Shown in pieces: positions 21,376-30,773 of a DNA stretch of 64,000 nt; position 1 is the first letter of the stretch, and the number at the start of each line of letters is the position of its first letter. The stretch is from Candidatus Latescibacterota bacterium. GTDB taxonomy: Bacteria; Latescibacterota; UBA2968; UBA8231. The notes under the pieces were generated by a model, which was given only the letters and a program-made list of their open reading frames with translations, was not told the DNA's origin and searched no databases. The translations under genes were made by a program, and so were the position numbers. The stretch is taken from positions 1 through 64,000 of the forward strand of contig JADZBP010000026.1 in the NCBI GenBank assembly GCA_020852055.1, in the 5' to 3' direction.

Positions 21376-22184
21376 GGTTTGCCCAGCTGTATCGAGCGCT
21401 CGGTGGCGGCCTGCACCGCGCTGATCAGGGCATCGCGCAGGCCCTTCTCCTCGAGTTTGTGCAGGCCGGCGATGGTGGTTCCACCCGGCGAAGTGACCTG
21501 GTCGCGCAGGATGGCAGGGTGTTGCCCGCTTTCGAGGACCATGCGGGCGGCGCCCAGGGCGGTCTGGGCGGCCAACTTGAGGGCCACCTCCCGGCTCAGG
21601 CCCATGCGCACCCCGCCGTCGGCCAGGGCCTCTATTACAGTATAGATATAAGCGGGTCCGCTGCCCGAAAGGCCGGTGACGGCGTCCATCTGGTATTCAC
21701 CTACCAGCACAGTACTGCCCACCTGATCAAAAATGGCACGCACCAGATCGACCTGTGCCGGTGTGGCATGCCGGCCGCCGCAGACCCCGGAAGCGGCGGC
21801 CCCCAACTGGGCCAGGGTTTGGGGCATGACCCGAACCACCGGAACCGACGCCTCCAACTGCGATTCGATGGCGGCGGTGTTCACCCCGGCCATGATCGAG
21901 ACCAGAATCTGGTCGGGACGCAGGTGCTCTTTTACTAGTTGAAATAAGGCGGGAGCGCTCTGCGGTTTGACCCCGAGGACCACCACCTGCTGGCCGAGGA
22001 TGGCGTCTTCGGCCTGGGTGCTGGTGCGCACGCCCAACTGGCGCAGGGGTTGGAGCACGGCGTCGCGCAGATCAGTGGCGGTCAACTGGGCAGGGCGGAT
22101 GTGCCCCGCCGCGACCAACCCACTGATCAGTGCGCCGCCCATGTTGCCGGCGCCGATGACGCCAATCCTGCATTCTTCAGTCAT
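21372..22184 (-). CDS. proC: Pyrroline-5-carboxylate reductase
   Basis: 'IGVIGAGNMGGALISGL', 'VTGLSGSGPAYIYTVIEALADGGVRMGL'; overlaps hisH by 4 nt. Confidence 0.95.
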   Translation of the reverse strand: MTEECRIGVIGAGNMGGALISGLVAAGHIRPAQLTATDLRDAVLQPLRQLGVRTSTQAEDAILGQQVVVLGVKPQSAPALFQLVKEHLRPDQILVSIMAGVNTAAIESQLEASVPVVRVMPQTLAQLGAAASGVCGGRHATPAQVDLVRAIFDQVGSTVLVGEYQMDAVTGLSGSGPAYIYTVIEALADGGVRMGLSREVALKLAAQTALGAARMVLESGQHPAILRDQVTSPGGTTIAGLHKLEEKGLRDALISAVQAATERSIQLGKP

Positions 22185-22482
22185 AAGATGTTCTGCGTTA
22201 GACGGGGAAGTTGCGAGTGATTTTAAGATAGATCACCGGCACAAAACGTGCAATTTATGCTTGACGAATTTGACTGTATGATGGTATCTTACACAAAACA
22301 GTAACACATGCATTGCGTTTTTAGGGGGAGCAATGACACGATGCGCAGAATCTACTGGGAGGGGGTGATCATCCGAGCGTAGACCGGGATACCTGTCAGT
22401 TGTTTCAGATCACGGCCTAAGATCGTTTGATGATCATCCAGGATTCAAACAGCGCATAACAAAAAAACGAGGAGAATAGATC

Positions 22483-22662
22483 ATGGCAGCAAAGAAGAAA
22501 GCCGCTCCGAAGAAGGCTGCTCCGAAGAAGGCCACTGCGAAGAAGGCTGCTCCGAAGAAGGCCGCTGCGAAGAAGGCTGCTCCGAAGAAGGCCGCTGCGA
22601 AGAAGGCTGCTCCGAAGAAGGCCGCTCCCAAGAAGAAGGCCGCAGCCAAGAAGAAGAAGTAA
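22483..22662 (+). CDS. Lys/Ala/Pro-rich histone H1-like protein (59 aa; below ORF-track cutoff)
   Basis: ATG 22483 to TAA 22660-22662: MAAKKKAAPKKAAPKKATAKKAAPKKAAAKKAAPKKAAAKKAAPKKAAPKKKAAAKKKK; AGGAG-type RBS upstream (ggagaatagatcATG). Confidence 0.8.
   Translation: MAAKKKAAPKKAAPKKATAKKAAPKKAAAKKAAPKKAAAKKAAPKKAAPKKKAAAKKKK
22513..22632 (+). repeat. About 30-nt tandem repeat coding AAPKKAAAKK
   Basis: Repeated unit aaggctgctccgaagaaggccgctgcgaag with single-base differences between copies. Confidence 0.8.
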
Positions 22663-22675
22663 GGAGAGAATCGAG

Positions 22676-23086
22676 ATGGCCAAGCAAAAGGCTGCTCCGA
22701 AGAAGAAAGCGGCGGCCCCGAAGAAGGCGGCCCCGAAGAAGGCTGCTCCGAAGAAGGCAGCCCCCAAGAAAGCGGCGGCCCCGAAGAAGGCAGCCCCCAA
22801 GAAAGCGGCGGCCCCGAAGAAGGCCAAGGCTAAGCGCAAGCCGAATCCTTCCTTCATGAAGCCCCTACAGCCCTCAGCGGTGCTAGCCGCTGTTGTGGGC
22901 AGCAAAGGTCTCCCCCGCACGCAGGTCGTCAAGAAACTCTGGGAGTACATCAGAAAACACGGCCTGCAGGATTCCCAGAACAAGCGCATGATCAACGCCG
23001 ACGACAAGCTCAAGCCCGTTTTCGACGGCAAGAAGCAGGTGAGCATGTTCGATATGACCAAACTGGTCAATAAGCATTTGAGCTGA
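22676..23086 (+). CDS. SWIB/MDM2-domain protein with N-terminal Lys/Ala/Pro-rich tail
   Basis: Tail (A)APKKAAPKK...; then 'KPLQPSAVLAAVVGSKGLPRTQVVKKLWEYIRKHGLQDSQNKRMINADDKLKPVFDGKKQVSMFDMTKLVNKHL' SWIB fold signature. Confidence 0.92.
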   Translation: MAKQKAAPKKKAAAPKKAAPKKAAPKKAAPKKAAAPKKAAPKKAAAPKKAKAKRKPNPSFMKPLQPSAVLAAVVGSKGLPRTQVVKKLWEYIRKHGLQDSQNKRMINADDKLKPVFDGKKQVSMFDMTKLVNKHLS

Positions 23087-23115
23087 TCAGCGCCCTACTG
23101 CGCTCGTGTCGCAAA

Positions 23116-23159
23116 AGAAGGGGGTTCCCTCTCCGCGGGGGAAGCCCTTCTTTTTTTTT
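23116..23159 (+). terminator. Rho-independent terminator after the SWIB gene
   Basis: agaagggggttccc...ggggaagcccttct followed by a run of T. Confidence 0.85.
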
Positions 23160-23206
23160 GTCTTTTTCCTTAGGTTTACAACTCCACTTAACAGGAGTTT
23201 GGCGGG

Positions 23207-24289
23207 ATGAAAGCGCTTGTCGCCCTTGCCGATGGCACGGTGTTCCGGGGAAGCTCTGTGGGCGCCACTGGCGAGACCTTGGGAGAGATGGTCTTCAATA
23301 CCAGTATGACCGGGTATCAGGAGATTCTCACCGACCCTTCCTATGCCGGCCAGATGGTCACCATGACCTACCCGCTGATCGGCAATTACGGGGTCAACGC
23401 CGAGGACGAAGAGTCGGCGCGGCCGCAGGTGCGCGGCTTTCTGGTCAAGGAGTGTTGCCGGCGGCCCAGTAACCGGCGCGCCACCCAGAGTTTGCCCGAC
23501 TACCTGGAGGCCAACGGGGTCATTGCCGTGGAGGGCATCGATACCCGACAGCTGACCCGCCGGGTGCGCATCCACGGGGTGATGAACGCCGCCATCTCCA
23601 CCGAAGATCTCGACCCGGAGAGTCTGGTGGCCAAGGCCCGCAACTGGGCCGGTCTCGAAGGCTTGGACCTGGTGCGGGAAGTGAGTTGTGCCACGTCCTA
23701 CGAGGTCAGTCCGCCGGCGCCGCGCTTTCACGTGGTGGCCTTCGACTACGGCATCAAGCGCAATATCATCCGCAAACTAGTCGAGGAAGGCTGCCGGGTG
23801 ACGGTGGTTCCGGCCACCACCACCGCCGAGGAAGCCCTGGCGCTCAAGCCGGATGGCATCTTCCTGTCGAATGGACCAGGCGACCCGCGCCCGCTGCACT
23901 ACGCCATCGATACCTGCAAGAAACTGATCGGCACCCGGCCCATTTTCGGCATCTGCCTGGGGCACGAGATCCTGGGCCTGGCCTTCGGGGCGGAGATCTT
24001 CCACCTCAAGTTCGGGCATCGGGGCGGCAATCAGCCGATCAAAGAAGCGGCCACCGGCCGCATCCTGATCACTGCCGAGAACCATGGTTGGGGTATCGCT
24101 ACCGAAAGCCTGCCCTCCTGCCTGGAGTCCACCCGGGTGAATCTCAATGACGGCTGTATCGAGGGCATGCACCACAAGGAACTGCCGATCTTCTCGATCC
24201 AGTGCCACCCGGAGGCATCGCCCGGGCCGCACGACAGCTTCCATCTCTTTCGCTACTTCACCGAATTGATGGCAAAACACGCCGCTTGA
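23207..24289 (+). CDS. carA: Carbamoyl-phosphate synthase small subunit
   Basis: 'ALVALADGTVFRGSSVGATGETLGEMVFNTSMTGYQEILTDPSYAGQ', 'GICLGHEILGLAFGA', 'QCHPEASPGPHDS'. Confidence 0.96.
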   Translation: MKALVALADGTVFRGSSVGATGETLGEMVFNTSMTGYQEILTDPSYAGQMVTMTYPLIGNYGVNAEDEESARPQVRGFLVKECCRRPSNRRATQSLPDYLEANGVIAVEGIDTRQLTRRVRIHGVMNAAISTEDLDPESLVAKARNWAGLEGLDLVREVSCATSYEVSPPAPRFHVVAFDYGIKRNIIRKLVEEGCRVTVVPATTTAEEALALKPDGIFLSNGPGDPRPLHYAIDTCKKLIGTRPIFGICLGHEILGLAFGAEIFHLKFGHRGGNQPIKEAATGRILITAENHGWGIATESLPSCLESTRVNLNDGCIEGMHHKELPIFSIQCHPEASPGPHDSFHLFRYFTELMAKHAA

Positions 24290-24299
24290 GGTCGATGCC

Positions 24300-25343
24300 A
24301 TGCCTGTAGTCCGCCAGGAAGTGCTGCGCCAGTACGCCTTCGAGATCTTCAAGGCCACCGGCATCCCCGCGGCCGACGCCCGTATCGTCAGCGACCATCT
24401 AGTCGATAGCCAGTTGGCCGGCCACGACTCCCACGGCACCTGGTTCATCCCCAGCTACGCCCAGGGCATGAAGAAGAACTACGTGCGCTGGGAGGAGCGG
24501 CAGGTGGTGCGCGAAAACCCCGCGCTGACCATCCTCGACTGCAAGGGTGGCAACGGCATCGTGGCGGTGAGCCGCGCCCTGGAACTGGCGGCAGCCAAGG
24601 CGCGCGCCGCTACCTTTGGTTTTGTAGGGTTGCACAACCTCACCCATATCGGGCGCCTGGGCGATTACCCGCCGCGCCTGGCCCAGCAGGGTTTGTTGGG
24701 CATGGTCTGGCTCAATGGCGGTGGTCTCTTCATGACCCCCTTTGGCAGCGCCGACCGCCGGCTGCGGCCCGAACCCATCGCTTTTGCCGCGCCGCGCCGC
24801 CAGGGGGCGCCCTTCATGCTGGATATGACCATGACCACGGTGGCCGGCGGCAAGATCGAGCAGAAGCTCATCCGCGACCAACCTCTTCCTGAGGGCTGGG
24901 TCATCGATCAGCAGGGCAAGTGGGTCACCGATGGCCAGCGCTATCGCAACGCCGAGGAGACCGGGGTGCCGCCCCTGGGCGGGTTGCAGTTCGGGCACAA
25001 AGGGTACGGGCTGGCGATGATGGTCGAGATGCTGGTGGGCCCGCTTTCCCACGCCGGCTGCACCAAGGGCGACAAGGGCGGGGGCAACGGGGTGATGGTG
25101 CTGGCCATCGATATCTCGGCCTTCACCACGCTGGATAACTATGTGGATGAGGTGGAAGGCTTGGCCGAGTGGGTGTGTTCGGCCAAGCCGCTGCCGGGCT
25201 TCAACAAGGTTTATGCCCCCGGTGAGATCGAGGAGGAGACCCGCCAGCGCCGGCTGCGCGACGGCATCGATCTCGCCGAAAAGACCTGGGCCGAGATCGG
25301 CAAGACGGCAGCGGAACTGGGTGTGGCGATACCGCAGGTGTGA
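24300..25343 (+). CDS. Ldh-family (malate/L-lactate dehydrogenase-like) oxidoreductase
   Basis: '[28 protein letters not shown]', '[35 protein letters not shown]'. Confidence 0.85.
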   Translation: MPVVRQEVLRQYAFEIFKATGIPAADARIVSDHLVDSQLAGHDSHGTWFIPSYAQGMKKNYVRWEERQVVRENPALTILDCKGGNGIVAVSRALELAAAKARAATFGFVGLHNLTHIGRLGDYPPRLAQQGLLGMVWLNGGGLFMTPFGSADRRLRPEPIAFAAPRRQGAPFMLDMTMTTVAGGKIEQKLIRDQPLPEGWVIDQQGKWVTDGQRYRNAEETGVPPLGGLQFGHKGYGLAMMVEMLVGPLSHAGCTKGDKGGGNGVMVLAIDISAFTTLDNYVDEVEGLAEWVCSAKPLPGFNKVYAPGEIEEETRQRRLRDGIDLAEKTWAEIGKTAAELGVAIPQV

Positions 25344-25364
25344 ACCGGCGGCAAGGAAAGGTAT

Positions 25365-25395
25365 GGGCCTCGACTCCGCAACAGAGTCGAGGCCC
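25365..25395. terminator. Bidirectional terminator between convergent Ldh-like and UxaA-like genes
   Basis: gggcctcgactc-cgcaaca-gagtcgaggccc perfect 12-bp stem, then ttctt. Confidence 0.8.
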
Positions 25396-25401
25396 TTCTT
25401 G

Positions 25402-28095
25402 TTACATCGAAATCCCCAGCAATCCCCGGGTGATCTGGAAATCCGTGTTGCCCTGAGTCAGGGCTTTGGGGCTTTGGCGGCGCGAGGCGACGTCCATGAG
25501 CACCTGCAACAGTTGCTGGGCCCAGCCTGCCGCATCGCCTTCGAGGGCAAAGTCGAGATCGGCGCGGTAGGAGTGCAGGACCGGCGCGGTGGCGGAGACC
25601 TGGACCAGGGGCACCAGGGGATGCCCCTGCAGGGGATGCTCGCCGGCATGGGCCAGCAGCAGTTCCACTCCGGTGGCGCCCAGCCCGGTGAGGGTCTCCA
25701 CCCAGTGTTCGGTGGGGGTATCCATGATATAGAAGCCCGGGTTCTCGAAGGACTGGCCGTGGGCCAGAGCCGGGGTAGGCCGGCGTTCGCCCAGCACCGA
25801 CTCGGTGAAGACCGCAGACTTGAGCACCTCGGCGTTGGCTGGCACCACCACGGTGCCGCCGGCACTGACGATCCAGCGGGTGAGCCGGGCAAAAGCGGCG
25901 GCGGCTGGATCGGGCAGGGGGCCGGCGCTCAGCAGACCCAGGGACAGATACTCGATGCCGACCTGCTGGCTGGGGGGCGGGACCAGCTTGGCCAGGGCGC
26001 CGTCGAAAAAGGCCTCCACCCGCTCCAGGCTCTTCTCTATACCCCCGTCCATCTGCACACTGGCCCAGCCGAACTGGCCCGGGTCCACCCCCAGCTCTTC
26101 GAGGTGGGTGCGGAAGTAGTCGTTGTGGGTCTTCTCGCAGCCGTGTTCCAGGAGCAGGGCCGTCTTCACCAGTGGATGGGTGAGGTAACCGATGAGGGTG
26201 CGGCCGTACAGGCGTTCCGACATCCCGCCCGAGACCCCGCAGCCTTCGGTGTGCAGCAGGGTGGCGAAGCGCGAGATGCCCTGCTGCCGGCCCACCCCGC
26301 TGGCATTGAGCCGTTCGGCGGCCAGACGGGCTACCTGGGCGGCACATAGACTGGTGGGCAGGATCAGCCCCACCTGATCGGCGGCGTGGCTGGTCCCCAC
26401 CTGCAAAGCGGAGAAGGTAGCCTGGGGAATCTGGGGGTCCTGCTGGATGGGCAGTGGCTTGCCGTCGGGGTCCTCGGCGGCCAGTAACCCTTCGAGGCGG
26501 CTGGCATCCTGCTGCGGCCAGTTGCGCCAGACGGAGACCTGCGAGTGGCCGGCCCGTTCCCCGGCCGAGCGGGCGCCGGAGATCACCTTGAGGGTCAGGT
26601 TGAAGAGCTGGCGGCCCATCTCCTCCATGGGGGTGCCTTCGAGGTACGCGCCGGCATTGAAGTCCATGTCCTTTTTGAGCAACTGGAAACGCTCGCTGGT
26701 GGTCACCACCTTGATGGTGGGCACAAAGGGGAAGTTGGTGATCGAGCCGTTGCCGGTGGTGAAGTAGATCAGGTTGCACCCGGAGGCCACCTGCCCGGCG
26801 ATACCCTCCAGGTCGTTGCCCGGGCTGTCCATGAAGCAGTACCCCGGTTCGGGCATGGGCACCGCATAGTCGATGGCGTAGTCGAGGCGCACCTGCGGGT
26901 CGCGCTTGCGGGCGGCGCCGATGGACTTGAGGATGATGTTGTAGAGACCTCGGTACTTGTTCCCCCCCGAGGGATTACCCTCTGCCGAGGTGCCGTGCCA
27001 GGAGGCCCGCTCCTGGAAGCGGTTGACCATGTCGAGGAAACGGCGGGCCGTTTCCAGGTCGCGCACGTTCTCCAGCACATAACTCTCGGCGCCGATCAGC
27101 TCGTCGGTCTCGGCCAGGTTAGCGATGCCGCCGTGGCGTACCACTTCGCCGGCCACCCAGCCGATCAGCGGGTTGCCGGAAACCCCGGAAAAGGCATCCG
27201 AACCGCCGCACTGCAGGGCGATCTTCAGGCCGGCGAGCGGCTGCTGGGTACGCTGGACGCGGCTCACCGGGTCCAGCCACTCGTTGACGAGGCGCTCGCC
27301 TTCGGAAAGATGGGCCTGCAAGTCGCCGCTGAGGGAGAGGAAGCGGTGTGGCAGTTGATCGACGGGATAGCCGTGGGCGGCCAGGTAGTCCTGGAGCATG
27401 CGGTTGGTCACCGCCTCGGTGCCGTAGTCAACGGCCAGCACCGCGCCCACGTTGGGGTGCACCATCCATCCAGCCAGGGTGCGCAGCAGCAACTCCTGGT
27501 TGTTGGGGGTGGTGCTGGTGCCGCCCTCGGTGTGGCTCAGGGCCACCACCCCGTCGAAGGTATCGCCACTCTTGCCGCGGAAACGGTCGGCCAGCAGGCG
27601 CACAAAACTGGCGGTGCGCGAGGAGGTGCCGATGAGGGCGATATGGTTGCGGGTGCCGGTTCCCCGCGCTCCGCGGTCGTAGCCCATGAAGGTGCCCGGT
27701 TGGGCGTGAGGAGGCACCTGCTGGCCGGGGCGGAAGGTGTTTTCGTCGAGCTGGTGCTGGTGCATGTGGTCGGCAAAATTGGGACGCGCCGGCAGGGCGA
27801 AATCCAGCTGGCGGATGCGCAGGGCCTCGAGTACGCCGTGGTTGCAGACGTAGGCTCCGGGGGCGATGGGGGTCAGGGCCAGGCCAAAGGGTAATTCCCA
27901 CGAGAGCAGGGGCTGACCCGGCTCGATGGCCTGCACGGCAAAGCGGTGCCCCTCCAGCACGGTATGGTCGAGGGTGAAGGAGCGGTCCTGCCAGCGGATG
28001 AGGGTGCCGGCTTCCAGACGGCGGATGGCGATAGCCACATTGTCCCTGGGCATGGGGAGGCGGCCGATTTCGTCGAAGGCGAAGGTCTGCGGCAT
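25402..28095 (-). CDS. UxaA-family hydrolase/dehydratase (altronate/galactarate dehydratase-like), 897 aa with internal duplication
   Basis: First half has '[34 protein letters not shown]', '[29 protein letters not shown]'; second half repeats the layout (see findings). Confidence 0.85.
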   Translation of the reverse strand: MPQTFAFDEIGRLPMPRDNVAIAIRRLEAGTLIRWQDRSFTLDHTVLEGHRFAVQAIEPGQPLLSWELPFGLALTPIAPGAYVCNHGVLEALRIRQLDFALPARPNFADHMHQHQLDENTFRPGQQVPPHAQPGTFMGYDRGARGTGTRNHIALIGTSSRTASFVRLLADRFRGKSGDTFDGVVALSHTEGGTSTTPNNQELLLRTLAGWMVHPNVGAVLAVDYGTEAVTNRMLQDYLAAHGYPVDQLPHRFLSLSGDLQAHLSEGERLVNEWLDPVSRVQRTQQPLAGLKIALQCGGSDAFSGVSGNPLIGWVAGEVVRHGGIANLAETDELIGAESYVLENVRDLETARRFLDMVNRFQERASWHGTSAEGNPSGGNKYRGLYNIILKSIGAARKRDPQVRLDYAIDYAVPMPEPGYCFMDSPGNDLEGIAGQVASGCNLIYFTTGNGSITNFPFVPTIKVVTTSERFQLLKKDMDFNAGAYLEGTPMEEMGRQLFNLTLKVISGARSAGERAGHSQVSVWRNWPQQDASRLEGLLAAEDPDGKPLPIQQDPQIPQATFSALQVGTSHAADQVGLILPTSLCAAQVARLAAERLNASGVGRQQGISRFATLLHTEGCGVSGGMSERLYGRTLIGYLTHPLVKTALLLEHGCEKTHNDYFRTHLEELGVDPGQFGWASVQMDGGIEKSLERVEAFFDGALAKLVPPPSQQVGIEYLSLGLLSAGPLPDPAAAAFARLTRWIVSAGGTVVVPANAEVLKSAVFTESVLGERRPTPALAHGQSFENPGFYIMDTPTEHWVETLTGLGATGVELLLAHAGEHPLQGHPLVPLVQVSATAPVLHSYRADLDFALEGDAAGWAQQLLQVLMDVASRRQSPKALTQGNTDFQITRGLLGISM

Positions 28096-28103
28096 ACGCT
28101 GTC

Positions 28104-29348
28104 CTAGAATAGTTTGAAGTTTTCCGCGGCTACGCGGCCGGCCTGGTGCACCAGCACCGCGTTCATCAGTTCGATGGCCAGGCGGGATTCGAGGGTGATA
28201 CCGGCCCGCACCCCCACGCAGGGGTCGTGACGGCCCTTCTGCAACTGGAAATCGATCTCTTCGAGATCCTTGCGCACCGAATGTTGGGGCAGGGCGATGG
28301 TGGCGGTGGGTTTGAAGCCCACCCGGAACACCAGGGGCATGCCGGTGGTGATGCCGCCCAGCAGGCCGCCGTGGTGGTTGCCCTGGTACCCCTGGTGGCG
28401 GATGGGGTCGTTGTGTTCGCTGCCGCGCCGCGCCACCGCTTCGCTGCCGGAGCCCATTTCGCAGGACTGTACGGCGTGCAACCCGCCCAGGCTGCCCATC
28501 AGGCGCAGTTTGAGGCTCTGGTACAGGGGCTCTCCGGCCAGGGGCGGCACCTGTACGGCGACTACTTCCACGGCCGCTCCCAGCGAATCGTCCTGCTGGC
28601 GCGTGGTCTTGATCAGCTCGCCGGCCGCGTGCGCGAAGTCTGGGTCGAGGGAGTGGATCTCGGCGGTTTCCAGTTGTGCCGCCAGTTGGTGCAATTTTTC
28701 CGGGGGGATACGACCGTCGGCGGCCTGGAGTCCGGCACAGTGGTCGGCCAATCGCGCCGAGGTCTGCAGCGGACCCACCTGGCAGATCGAAGAGAAGATG
28801 GCGGTGCCGAAGTGCTCCAGCAGAAAGAGGCGGGCGATGGAACCGCCGATCACGTCGGAGATGGTGGAGCGGTAGCTGGAGCGCCCGCCGCCGCGCGGAT
28901 CGGTGAAGCCGCCGGACTTGTGGTGCTTGACCAGATCGGCGTGTCCGGGGCGCACCGCCCCCTGCGGGCCGGCGAACTGGAGATAGTCGGCGGAGCGTTT
29001 GGCGGCCGAAAGCACCACGGCCGCGATGGGCTCGCCGGTGGTGTGGCCTTCTTCGTAGGCGTGGGTTTCGAGCGTGGTGCCACCGGCGGCAACCGCGATG
29101 GCGGGGCCGGCGAGCAGGCGGTCGTGATCCTCGTCGTAGAGGCCCGAAAGCAGCACGAGTTGGTCGGCCTCGTGGCGGGGGGTGCCGTGCTTGTTGCTGC
29201 CGGGCCGGCGCCGGTCGAGAAAGGCCTGGAGCCGCGCGCGTTCCAACTTGAGCCCCGGGGGACAGCCAAAAACGATGGTGGTGATGGCTGGTCCGTGGGA
29301 CTCGCCCGCTCCCGCCACCCCGTACAGGGGCCCGCCGAGTATTTCCAT
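28104..29348 (-). CDS. aroC: Chorismate synthase
   Basis: 'AGESHGPAITTIVFGCPPGLKL', 'FLDRRRPGSNKHGTPRHEAD', 'VRPGHADLVKHHKSGGFTDPRGGGRSSYRSTISDV'. Confidence 0.93.
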   Translation of the reverse strand: MEILGGPLYGVAGAGESHGPAITTIVFGCPPGLKLERARLQAFLDRRRPGSNKHGTPRHEADQLVLLSGLYDEDHDRLLAGPAIAVAAGGTTLETHAYEEGHTTGEPIAAVVLSAAKRSADYLQFAGPQGAVRPGHADLVKHHKSGGFTDPRGGGRSSYRSTISDVIGGSIARLFLLEHFGTAIFSSICQVGPLQTSARLADHCAGLQAADGRIPPEKLHQLAAQLETAEIHSLDPDFAHAAGELIKTTRQQDDSLGAAVEVVAVQVPPLAGEPLYQSLKLRLMGSLGGLHAVQSCEMGSGSEAVARRGSEHNDPIRHQGYQGNHHGGLLGGITTGMPLVFRVGFKPTATIALPQHSVRKDLEEIDFQLQKGRHDPCVGVRAGITLESRLAIELMNAVLVHQAGRVAAENFKLF

Positions 29349-29476
29349 AAAATAGAACCTGTCCTCCGAAAAACAGCTACAATGTACTGTATTGCCTCCC
29401 CCCCGGCAATCTGGCGCCTTCCGGCGCTAATATCGATTGGAAAACGAATAGCTTTTTTTTATATTCGGCGCTTATC

Positions 29477-29494
29477 GCGTGATTTTCCTCACAG
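29477..29494. promoter_or_regulatory. CRP/FNR-family-like palindrome, copy 1
   Basis: GCGTGATTTTCCTCACAG; core CGTGA-N6-TCACA, 1 mismatch to TGTGA-N6-TCACA; 138 nt upstream of the ATG at 29632. Confidence 0.6.
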
Positions 29495-29631
29495 CGCCGC
29501 AACCCTTTCCTCGCTTACTTCGATGTCAGCGCGCATCAGCCTGGCAGTTGGATGTTTCCCTTGCTGAGTTGTTCCGTCTCCAGGGCGCATCGCGGCGGCC
29601 TGTTTCCAGACCCCAGGGCAGGAGATACCAG

Positions 29632-30627
29632 ATGAACAGCTTATGCACCTTGATGCTGGTGGTCGGCCTGTCCCACCTTGGCACTTCGGTGGCAATGGCC
29701 CAGGAAACACCGCCTGCAGGGGAATACCGCCTCACCCTGGCGCCACCGGACCCTGCTGCGCCACCCTTGCCCGAGACCGAGGCCCAGGCCAGGATGCAGT
29801 CCCTCGGACAACTTTGGGGGGCGATGGATGCAAATCGCGACGGGGCACTGGCCTACGAGGAATTCGCTACCTGGGTGAGGCAGATTACTCCTCCAACCAT
29901 GGTATGGACGCAGGGCCAGTGGCTTTCGTCCGGGACCACGATAAATCTGGCGCCTGGTGTGGTGTGGAGTACGGGAGGGTCCGTGGTGGTCGGGTCTGGC
30001 ATTGTGCGTACGAGTGGCACATTGACCACGGTGCCGGGTATGGTGTGGAGTACGGGAGGGTCGATGGTAACCAATAGTCAGGGGACCTGGACCACAAGGC
30101 CAGGAACAGTGTATATAACCGGGTCTGGCGTGACCATGACTCAAGGGACCTGGACCACCGGATCGGCCGTGGTCTACAGCCAGGGAACCTGGACCATTTC
30201 GCCAGGCCACCTCGAAGGGGCAGACAGCCCATCAGCCCTGCCGGCCTGTCCAGAGTGCTCGGCGGAACTGGCAGATCTAGAACAGCGAACCCAATTCCCA
30301 GACATCCCCTGCGGCACCGGGGCAGGCACACTGCGGCTGCGCACGGTGTGCAACATGCAGGGATTCAACAGCCAGACCATCTACGTGCCGGACGGCCATG
30401 ATGCTGACTGTTTTCATATCGAGGCACAGACGGGCGGTCAGGCCACCTTCGCCATTTATCCAGAGAGCAACCCGAACAACATTATTTACAGCAGCCAGCG
30501 GGATGGCCTGGACCGCCTGGGGGCGGTACACTTGAGTGATACCGGGGTTTACCGGATCGACCTGGACCTGGCTGCTGCCGATCCGGAGAGCCGGGTGAGT
30601 ATCGGCTGTGTGACCCACCCCGAATAG
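29632..30627 (+). CDS. Secreted EF-hand protein with TTG/WSTGGSVV-type repeats and a conserved C-terminal domain (paralog A)
   Basis: Signal peptide MNSLCTLMLVVGLSHLGTSVAMAQ; EF-hand 'AMDANRDGALAYEEF'; repeats 'MVWSTGGSMV'; C-terminal domain homologous to the next gene. RBS aggaga upstream. Confidence 0.85.
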   Translation: MNSLCTLMLVVGLSHLGTSVAMAQETPPAGEYRLTLAPPDPAAPPLPETEAQARMQSLGQLWGAMDANRDGALAYEEFATWVRQITPPTMVWTQGQWLSSGTTINLAPGVVWSTGGSVVVGSGIVRTSGTLTTVPGMVWSTGGSMVTNSQGTWTTRPGTVYITGSGVTMTQGTWTTGSAVVYSQGTWTISPGHLEGADSPSALPACPECSAELADLEQRTQFPDIPCGTGAGTLRLRTVCNMQGFNSQTIYVPDGHDADCFHIEAQTGGQATFAIYPESNPNNIIYSSQRDGLDRLGAVHLSDTGVYRIDLDLAAADPESRVSIGCVTHPE

Positions 30628-30652
30628 CGACAGCCGGGCGCAGTTTTTCCGG

Positions 30653-30670
30653 GCGTGATTTTCCTCACAG
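30653..30670. promoter_or_regulatory. CRP/FNR-family-like palindrome, copy 2 (identical 18-mer)
   Basis: GCGTGATTTTCCTCACAG identical to 29477-29494; 104 nt upstream of the ATG at 30774. Confidence 0.6.
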
Positions 30671-30773
30671 ATATTTGTCAAAAACACGCTATTTTCTTTA
30701 GGCAGCTTTTGTCGATGTGTATCCTCACGGGAATGGCGATCAGGTTCCACCCTTAACCATAAGGAGCGTACGT

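Noticed and set aside
22489-22840. CRISPR-like array
   Set aside because: The repeats are short coding tandem repeats (Lys/Ala/Pro codons) without spacers; no cas genes in the window.
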